A DNA stretch of 64,000 bases from Nepenthes gracilis (taxonomy: Eukaryota; Streptophyta; Magnoliopsida; Caryophyllales; Nepenthaceae). Position numbers and translations under genes: made by a program. Under the pieces are notes generated by a model that saw nothing but the letters and a program-made list of their open reading frames with translations, ran no database searches and had not been told where the DNA came from. The stretch is taken from the NCBI GenBank assembly GCA_033239525.1, contig BSYO01000024.1:12457268-12521267 (forward strand), written 5' to 3'. This document shows positions 23,085 to 31,281 of the stretch, in pieces; the first letter of the stretch is position 1, and the number at the start of each line of letters is the position of its first letter.

Positions 23085-23420
23085 GGAGCAAGAACGCCGA
23101 TCAACGACGGTCGAATGGAGAAGCATTTCTTCTCCAAAGATTGGGCACCCCAAGTCTTCACTTGAACGGTGCCACCAGGCTGGTTCTTACAACCGCCTGC
23201 TCAGCTTAAGGATCTACTTCCTAAGCAAACAGCCAACCTAGTTGGCTACCCCACGCGCCAACTTCCTTTGTAAAGGGATGGCGTGACTAAACAATGAACG
23301 AGAAGCGTTCCTTCTCTAACGTTGACTGTCCAAGTCCTCGCTTGGACAACACCGCAAGGTTGGTTAATACAACCACCTTCTAAGCCCGGGGCTCACCTAG
23401 GCAACCAAGAAATGTGATCG
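23085..23420 (+). repeat. Two diverged blocks with matching hairpins
   Basis: Block 1 (about 23110-23280) and block 2 (about 23295-23420) share order and words: a GAGAAG...CTTCTC hairpin, a CCAAGT..ACTTG or CCAAG..CTTGG hairpin, and a hairpin with inner GGTT/AACC. The outer arms of the third are CAGGC/GCCTG in block 1 and AAGGT/ACCTT in block 2, a compensated change. Block 1 also has GCCAAC-CTA-GTTGGC. Confidence 0.7.
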
Positions 23421-23570
23421 CGCCAACTAAGTCACGCCCCCATGCACAGACTCATGCAAACAGTAAGCACAAAGCAATAAAAGGCAATGGACACTGAGCT
23501 GAAAAAAAGATTTCCATTTCATTAAGTGTGTAACAATTTACATACAGTTAAAAAAAATATATACAGAAGG

Positions 23571-25580
23571 CTACAAGTCTGGCGGACCACCCTGGCTATC
23601 TCGGGGCTCTCCCACCAAATCTTCTTTGCATTGCGCTGCGCGGTTTCTTTGATTGATGAACTCCACTGGGAAGTCCGGAGCAATCAACCGCGCAACGCGA
23701 CGTCCAATGTTGAGCCCCTCCAACAGCCGGGCGTGTAGTGCGCCCCCAACCTCAAGAGGGGTCATCCGTGAGGCCAATTCGTTCTCTGCAACGGCGGCTT
23801 GATCTGCAAGACGTTTATTGCTCTCTCTCAGTCGATCATCCTCTTCCTTTAGACGAGCGACCTTCGCCTTCAGCTCGGCAACCTCCGCCTTCAACACGGC
23901 GTTCTCTGCCTCCACGCCCGCCATAATACTCGAGAGCGGCCTGCCTCGCTCACGGAGCTCCTCCCGAGGCGGCCAACTTGCATCCAGCCGAGGCTATTTC
24001 GCCTCCTTCTCGGCTAGAGCCTCATCACGCCGCACCATTGCCTTAAAAGTGCGTGTTAACCTTCAACGTACGCACAAACAACAACAAAAGACAAAGTTAG
24101 AAACCTTGAAGGGACAGAGTACGGGAAATTAACCATCAAGAACCATACCTCCATAAATTTCCTCGTGGGTCCCTTAGACTTGGCCTCCAGACCAGGCTCA
24201 GGTGGTGGAGGGACAGGAGCATACTCTCGTGCCAAGCACATCGCTGCTTCCTCCAGGATTCTTTCCAAGGACTCATCATCTTCAACGGCAAAGAGCTCAT
24301 CTCTCGGCCTGCTCTGAGCAGCGTACCGCAGCTCCTCTCTCTCTGCAAACTGGAGCAGCAAGGCAGCTCCTCTCTCTCGCACCTCTGGAGCGGCTACCGC
24401 AAGCTCCTCTCTGCAGCCTGAGCAATGGCGCAGCTCCTCTCTCTTGCAGCCTCTAGAATAGCTGCGGCAAGTTTCTTTCTCCTGGCTGCCTTTGGGGCAG
24501 CAGCGGGTGAAGCAACTCGTGGCGACGGCTCTATAATGTAAACACGTGAACCCTCGAGCACGTCGCGAGCTGGCTCCTCTGCGGATCCCATCCAGGCAGC
24601 GCCTGGAGTCAGCGTCGCCGTAGGCTGCGCCAGGATGACTCCTCCGGCATCCTCCAGCCTACCCTCAACGGACCTCTCCGCTCCAGAAGTCTTCTGACCG
24701 ACCGCCGCAAATCCCGGCAGCCACAAGGTCAACTCGTGAAGAGAAGATGAGGACGTGGCAATCGCCTCGCAGCAGCCTCCTCCAAAGACACCGGGCGAAT
24801 GAGCAACTTCTTCAATCATCCGGCCAACATTTTAATTGAAGGGTGCGGCTTTCTGGACCGGCGACGGTCCCCATTTAACCTTTTGGTTTCCTCGGCGAAA
24901 CTAAAATCCCTCCTGAACGCATCAGGGTTTTGCCGAATCGCCTTGGTCAGCCAGGAGTAGGCGGCGTTCTCCGCCGCAGACGGCGTACCCAGGTGTACTT
25001 CCGGGACCTTACCCCAGTCCCGCGCGATTGGCCACTTGTCTCCCACCTTTACAAAGAAGAACCGGTTTTTTCAGTTCTTGAAGGAGTCATGGATGGCCTT
25101 ATTAATTTTTATCCCCGTACGGGGGCTGAGAGAGATCCACTCCGCCCCCTGGGTTATCTTAAATACAACCTTAAGGCTAGACATCCTAAACTTCTGATCG
25201 AGCTTCCGGGCGAAAATGCACAAAGTACAAATATACCTCAATGCATTGGCGTGAAGCTGAGCAATGGGAACATGGAGGGCCGCTATGATTGATTCGAGCT
25301 CCTCCGGCATCGACAGACGAAGGCCGCTCCTCAGGTGAGCCTCGTAAACGGTGAAATAGCCTTCCGGTGGGTGAGAGGCTATTTCATCCGCTCCCGGAAC
25401 CCTCCAGGCCATCTCTTTCAGAATGTTGAATTCAACGCACAAGGCTTTAATGCCACTCTCCCTCAAGTCAGATGAGAAGTCCGCAACGGAGGCCATGATC
25501 GGAAAAGGTTCTAGGGTTTCTTCAAAGGTTTGTCTGCGAAATGGAAATGAGGAAGACGAAGGAGGCGTAACCGATTTCAA
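23571..25580 (-). pseudogene. Antisense gene of the Tat element (Transposase_28-like protein, spliced, damaged)
   Basis: Read on the minus strand from 25580. The first 169 codons include YFTVYEAHLRSGLRL...QLHANALRYI, which resembles the 'putative gypsy type transposon' domain (Pfam Transposase_28) known from plant retroelement accessory ORFs. An in-frame TGA at 25071-25073, where the family would have TGG, is followed by the same frame to 24816. The reading then passes through 24819-24394 and 24382-24056, in different frames. The last part (23924-23571) is a heptad-rich coiled coil, starting MAGVEAENAVLKAEVAEL. A donor GAG|GTATGG (exon end 24149) and acceptor TTTTAAG|GCA (exon start 24041) define a 107-nt intron that joins the two last frames in phase, apart from one in-frame TAG. 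The role is unknown. Antisense extra ORFs are reported for Tat-lineage elements; this copy is inactive. Confidence 0.7.
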
Positions 25581-25609
25581 AAAAAACGGAAGGGAAACTT
25601 AAGCGCCAA

Positions 25610-25830
25610 GCTTGCAATGGACGCCGTCAGAATTGCCACGCGTCACCTCCTCATTTGACCCAGCCAAAACGACGGGACACCCGCACGAAAACCCCTCATT
25701 AATGGCACCGTCAGAATTGTCACGTGTTACCACTCCACTTGGCCCTGCCAAAGGACGGATCTCTGGCGTATTAATTACCCGGATCTCCTTCCAACCAAAG
25801 GAGGACACGTGCCACTTTCTGCCTGGCAGT
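25610..25830. promoter_or_regulatory. Candidate promoter region of the antisense gene
   Basis: Directly upstream (minus strand) of the antisense frame. It holds a diverged direct repeat starting CGTCAGAATTG(C/T)CACG (about 25626 and 25710). The second copy contains CACGTG, a G-box core, at 25721-25726. No TATA box is obvious. Promoter function is inferred from position only. Confidence 0.35.
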
Positions 25831-25859
25831 CCGGCTAAAAGCTAGCAGAAATCATTCCC

Positions 25860-26070
25860 AGAATTGGCCAAGGACGGTCAACAATTTCTCGGAATTGGAT
25901 CAGGACGGACAATACACTGCGAACTCCGAATTGGCCAGGGCGGTCAACAATTCTAGAACTCCGGAATTGGCCAGGGCGGTCAACAATTCTGGAACTCCGG
26001 AATTGACCAGGACGGTCAACAATTCTGGTACTCCGGAATTGGCCAAAACGGTCAACGATTCCGGTCAAGC
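25860..26070. repeat. Six-unit tandem array with GGTCAAC boxes
   Basis: About 36-bp units of the form AATTGGCCAGGGCGGTCAAC + AATTCTGGAACTCCGG, six copies, the first two more diverged. Five units contain CGGTCAAC, whose complement GTTGACCG includes the W-box core TTGACC. It lies between the antisense gene and the polypurine tract. Confidence 0.8.
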
Positions 26071-26164
26071 CTTCCTTCACGTTTTTTGTAAGTTTCCACA
26101 GGATTCTCAAAGTAAGGAAAACGTCCCATCATGAACATACTGGAGGCCAGAAATCTGACCACCA

Positions 26165-26178
26165 GCATGGGGGGCTAG
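26165..26178 (+). other. Polypurine tract
   Basis: GCATGGGGGGCTAG immediately precedes the TG of the right LTR, the position where plus-strand DNA synthesis is primed in LTR elements. Confidence 0.8.
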
Positions 26179-27523
26179 TGATGGGTACACCAATAATGGG
26201 CTGGCCCAAAGAAAGGTCAACGGAAGCCCATTAAGGCCAGTCAACATTTCTAACGGCCCAGTAAGAGGATGGGCCCAGGAACTGAGAGCCCCAAGGACGG
26301 TCAACGTTGGCGTTGACCGTCCAGGCTGCCAGCTTGCTCACAAATGGTCAACCCGGCGTTGACCAGTTTGTTGGGCCTTCAGAAACTTTACAACACTGAT
26401 GGGCCTATTCTATTCAGGCCCACAGCCCATCAGTTGGCCGCCCGCCGCTCCCTTCGTTCTCCACAAAGGCGGCCAACAAGCTGACGGTCAACCCAGACGT
26501 TGACCGTCTGCTCCCTACATACTGGGCCCAAACGAGGCCCTTCTACAGTAATGGGCCTGACTCACTCAGGCCCATAGCCCAAATGGAGTCCAACGACGGA
26601 CGCCTTTCATGAGGGCGGCCAACACTCACGCAGACGGTCAACCCCGGGCGTTGACCGTCCGCTCTCTGCGCATTGGGCCCCGAAAAGCTTTCTAACAGTA
26701 ACGGGCCTGACCCGTTTAGGCCCATCAGTCATAACAAAGCCAGCCACGATCTTCCAAGGATATTCCACGATCTTAAAGGGAATATCAGCAAGATTGGCGC
26801 CCTTCAAATAAGGAAGGCGCCAGATCCTTCCAACTCCTTGCCAGCCAAGGAACCTCAACGGTAAGGAAGGAAGCTAATTTGGAAAGTGGTTGACTGTCTC
26901 ATAAGGAAACGATCCACCACAATTGGGCAATGGGCATCAGCCTCCAGAAGGAAGGCCGGCCACAGATCACAATGGGGGTGATTCCTTCCAAAGAAGGAAG
27001 ATCACCATCTTTGCCATAAAAGAGGCCCTGGATCCAGCATCCAGGGCACACTTTCTTGGATGCTCACATTGACGCCTTCTTGAACACTGGCATACTGACA
27101 ACTCTCTCTCTCTTCAAACTCGGACTGAGACAGAAAACCCTAAGTGCTCTGGGAAACAACTTCCGGTTCCCAGCAGCCAAACTCTCAAACACAGTCCAAT
27201 TCCAAGGCAACGAACGGGTCCTTACACACGTTCTCTGCCTTCCCACCATCCAGATACGAGAAAGGACTTGTGCCTTTCTGACATCTAGAGCAAGACACTC
27301 CTTTCCTCTCTTTCATCGCTTTCTCTTACTTTCAGTTTCTTCCATCGAAGGTTGATTTACTGACTTGAGCGTCGGAGTGTTATCGGTGGGATTACATCCC
27401 GCCGTTAACGCTGACCTCTCGTTTGTTTAGTGGTGTGCAGGATTTATACTCAGCGAACGGAGCCGGTTCAAACCATCCAGAAGAAATCCGAATCCGTTCG
27501 AAGTCGGATCCAGGTACGCATCA
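26179..27523 (+). repeat. Right LTR of the Tat element
   Basis: 1,345 bp, TGATGGGTACACC...GTACGCATCA. The U3 half holds four inverted repeats built on GGTCAAC/GTTGACC: 26295-26322 (12-bp arms), 26346-26364, 26483-26508 and 26633-26659 (10-bp arms). The motif CTGACTTGAGCGTCGGAGTG is at about 27360. The stretch CCATAAAAGAGGCCC at 27015 is a possible TATA region. Confidence 0.95.
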
Positions 27524-27528
27524 CGGTA
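27524..27528 (+). repeat. Target-site duplication CGGTA, right
   Basis: Identical to 15690-15694. Confidence 0.95.
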
Positions 27529-27910
27529 AATATCTAATTTGAGTTTTGTTCTTTATCAAGGTCGGGTACGTTATTTTAGAAATAATTTCTAAAGCATATT
27601 TTTATTTGCTTACTTTTATTTATCATTATATTTCTCTTATTAGTTTTTGTGCGTGTTAAAAGGGGTCGTAATCACTCATTCTTCACTAAAGTTGTAATAA
27701 ATAAATTCTTGTAACTAGTACTTTTATAGTAAATTATTTCAAAATTTGTCATATAGTTTTTTCATTGGTTAAAAATGTTTTTCATGTTAAAATATTATAT
27801 ATTGTTGTATTTTTTTTACTCATAAGTTTTGTAGTTGACAGTTGATAAGGGGTTCAAATTTTGTTCAACTGCATCAGATTTTATGTATTCGGATCGAACA
27901 CCAAATTATG
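27529..27910 (+). repeat. LTR-like repeat family, copy B, right part
   Basis: Continues the repeat cut by the Tat element. It has GGTACGTTATTTTAG at about 27565. At 27765-27860 it has TTTTTTCATTGGTTAAAAATG..TTTTCATGTTAAAA followed by TAAGTTTTGTAGTTGACAGTTGAT, matching TTTGATAGTTGATGATG (53285) and AATTTGGTAGCTGACGGTTGATG (53750) in copies C and D. Confidence 0.5.
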
Positions 27911-30400
27911 TATTGCTAATAAGTTAGACTATTATAATTAATAGCTCGATTTAAAACATATTATAATGTGTTATGATCATTACAACCATTTAAATTATTA
28001 TAACAAAATTTTCACAGTTAGATAATAATGGATGCTAAAAATTAGAAGAATTTGAATAGGATTTAAAAAGACAACCGTATGACATCCTCGTATGTGTCTT
28101 TGAACTCTAATGAGCACCTTTTTTTTGGAGCTGCATCTTAGCTTTTATCAGGCAAATAAAGCTTCATTTTATGTGTTTTGACTTCACGTTGTAATGAAAT
28201 GAGGAACTAGCTAGACAGTGTTTCAAAGATGTTCAATAAATACTTTTTCGAATGTCTTTAAGACTTTTTAAATTATGTGTTTATTTATTTATTTTTATGT
28301 AAATTTATTAATATAAATTAATAAATAAAATATTATATTATTTAAAATGTTCGATTATAATCACCCACCAAAAAATAGTTGTCTTATGTACTATTCAGCT
28401 CGATCGACTGATGAACATCATTTTACTTTAAAAGGCTCTAATTTATAAATATTTCGATGATCAATTAATTTATCACCTACTTTATAATTGAAGACTCCTT
28501 TTTAATAATTTATGAGATTAAAAAAATAATATAATACTTTTTAAAAAAAGGAAAACAAACTACATGGGCTACCATGGAATATCTCCACACTACATTCTAT
28601 TGGTCAATTTATCCATAATTTGGATCAACCAAACTAATTTTGAATCGAATATTTCAACATAAGTCATAACATTAAATGACAACGAACCATATGAGTTGAT
28701 GCAACTAATAATTGTGACCTGAGATGTTATAATTAAATTTACTGTTACAAATTTATCTGAATTATGTTAAAATTTAAATTTTATTGTTACTTATTGAAAT
28801 TTACTTGATTTGTAATCTTTGCAAGTGAGGTGATACACTTTGAGTTTGACCCAATCCTATAAAGTGGGGGAGATTTTTCATTATTAAAACATATTTGATT
28901 ATTTTAATTATCTTTGTGATATTGAAAGACTCAGACCATGTCTTAAGGCATAAATTCCGACATCACAAAGGGTCATCTTGAGCGAAATTGTAAGTCTTCA
29001 TATAAGACTCATTTTACTCTCCTCAGATAACTCTCATATCCATCATTTTTATAACCCTATGATCAAATAATTATTAATTCATCTATTCTCAAACATTTTA
29101 ATTTATGTAATGCGCTATCAACATTAGCACCATAGGAAATCTTACAAAAATATTCCAACCCTATGATTTGTTGTTTTTACTTATGATATGTAAGATTTAT
29201 GATTTCTTATTCAAAGGTATACTCCATAATTTTTGAATTGAATTTATTTTATTTGATATGAAAGATTTATTTTCCTTTTGTGATAACCGTATAAATGAGG
29301 GTTTAATATGGCTATCTAGCAGTAGAAGTTCAAATCTCCTCCATGATGGTGGGATGAACTAGAATTTGGCTTATTCATCTAGTATGAATGTTGCATTTCT
29401 TTTTGGTCACGCATGTAACTTCTTCAATTTTTCAAGCATAAATGGGGAGGTCCAACTATAGTGGGATCCAAAAATAATATGGCTCTACACAAATTAAACA
29501 AGGAAAGGCTGGCATCAAGTGCCAAATAATGGATCTATGTTCTAGTTTGTATAATAATAAAATCCAAATACAATATATAAATTATGTTATTGTACTTGCA
29601 GTCAGGATCATTGATGACTACTATTACGTGACTTAGATCTAAAAAACCCAATTCACTATTATAAAATAAGACAGAGAAAAATAAAGGAATTTTTATTATT
29701 TAAATTTGAGCTTTTAACTTTAAAATATCTTACCCAAGTCAATGATGTCCACCCCTCTAAAATATTGGCTAAGGACCCGTGCATCTCAGTCCATATAAAC
29801 ATTTTGTGCCTTCCTATGGCCCAACCGAGCCACAAATATAATGTTCGTGATAATCTCCTATTAACCCCCTTGCCTAGGAAACTTAGAGTTACCTCTCGAT
29901 TTCACATTTTGCTCATCTCATATTCAAACTCTGCGTTATCATTTCATACAATAGGCTTTTGCCCATTACTTTTAGACATTTTAAATTGTCTAATATTTTT
30001 TTATTAATTTAAGTATTAAAGTGATCTTCATACGAAATACTCCCTAAATCCTATAGTATCTTGTTTTAATTGTAATACTAAGAGATTTAAATTTTAAATT
30101 TAGAGCTTTCTTTATTCAAATTAATAGCTTTTTATATAAAATTATTATCCTTATTACGTATTAATATATAAAAAGATAATGGAAATTAATTATTTTTAGG
30201 TTGCATTCGAGCAGGGTTTGAAAATAATGACGTTCATGTTGAAGTCTCAAGATCACAAGATGGGATTGATCTCTCTCTCTCTCTCTCTCTCTCTGTTGGC
30301 TCCTGGCTGATGGCCCTCAAATTCCCTGTGACCCACCGGCACTAGCACACCTCATGTGCTTAGCTTCCCATCCCCACCCAAAAATAATAATAATAAATGA
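27911..30400. other. AT-rich intergenic DNA, no gene seen
   Basis: No coding signal. The 80-codon frame at 29765-30007 has no recognisable domain. A CT microsatellite at about 30270-30295 lies 220 bp before the chitinase start. Confidence 0.5.
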
Positions 30401-30511
30401 ATAAATATATGAAACAAAACAAAATAATTAAATTAAATTAACTTTTAAAAAAGCATGCCTTAGGTATAACCATGCAGCCTTTCACAGTTTCACTTGTGTG
30501 AAAATCAGAAG
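30401..30511 (+). promoter_or_regulatory. Probable core promoter and leader of the chitinase gene
   Basis: ATAAATATATGAAAC at about 30400-30415 could serve as a TATA element, about 100 bp before the ATG at 30512. The leader that follows is short and AT-rich. No other site can be fixed. Confidence 0.35.
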
Positions 30512-31247
30512 ATGAAGAACTGTGTAGTTCTCCTGGTCCTGATCTTGCCGGTCCTTTCAGGGATTTCAGCTGAGCAATGCGGCGCACAAGCCGGCGGAGC
30601 GCTATGCCCAAGCGGCCAATGCTGCAGCAGGTGGGGCTGGTGCGGCAGCACAGATGTTTTCTGCGGAGAAGGCTGCCAGGGCCAGTGCGGCGGAGGCGCA
30701 ACTCCTGCCCAGCTGTCACCATCCCCGGAAACCTCGCCATCCCCTCCACCTCCGCCTGCTTCTAGTGGGTCGACCAGCGATGATATTGCCTCCATCATCA
30801 CCCCTGAACTCTTTAATCAGATGCTTAAACATCAAAACGACTCCGTCTGTCCTTCCCATGGATTCTACACCTATGATGCTTTCATTGCTGCAGCTCGCTC
30901 CTTCAGTGGGTTTGGAACCACCGGTGATATCACCACCCGTAAGCGCGAGCTTGCAGCTTTCTTCGGCCAGACCTCCCATCAAACCACTGGTTAGTTCATG
31001 CTCATTCTCCATTGTGCTACTAAATAGGGTTTCACTCCCAAGAAAAAAAAAATATTTCTAATTTCTGGCAATCTTTATAGACAGAAACGAATTAGTTTGT
31101 CTTTATTATTGCTTGAGAAAAGCTTAAATCGAGATTCGAAGAAACCTACGGCAATTTATACAAAATATCAATAAATTTTAGAAGATTTTATACGCATAAA
31201 AGCTTCGATAAATAGCTTTGAAAAAACTAAAAAATGGGTTTTGGGAC

Positions 31248-31281
<34 letters not shown>

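Larger units (their letters stand above)
22607..23570 (+). other. 3' noncoding region of the Tat element with hairpin arrays
   Basis: Lies between the integrase stop and the 3' end of the antisense gene. It contains the seven-unit hairpin array (22784-23045) and two related 200-bp blocks with paired hairpins (about 23085-23400). It ends in an AT-rich stretch (23490-23570), which on the minus strand contains AATGAAAT-like polyadenylation words downstream of the antisense frame. No coding frame is credible. Confidence 0.7.
15695..27523 (+). mobile_element. Ty3/gypsy Tat-lineage (Retand-like) LTR retrotransposon
   Basis: An 11,829-bp element with two LTRs, an exact 5-bp target-site duplication, and TTGGCGCCGTCTGTGGGAA directly after the left LTR as primer-binding site; the donor tRNA was not identified. 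A G-rich polypurine tract (about 26168-26178, CATGGGGGGCTAG) precedes the right LTR. Gene order is gag, protease, RT, RNase H, a second archaeal-type RNase H, then integrase without a chromodomain, followed by a long 3' region with an antisense gene. The dual RNase H and antisense ORF are hallmarks of the Tat clade as I know it. Gag-pol is broken by stops and frameshifts, so the copy is non-autonomous; it could still be transcribed. Confidence 0.95.

Noticed and set aside
30494..30511. Upstream in-frame extension of the chitinase (TTG start)
   Set aside because: The added residues would precede a normal signal peptide; the ATG at 30512 is the natural start.
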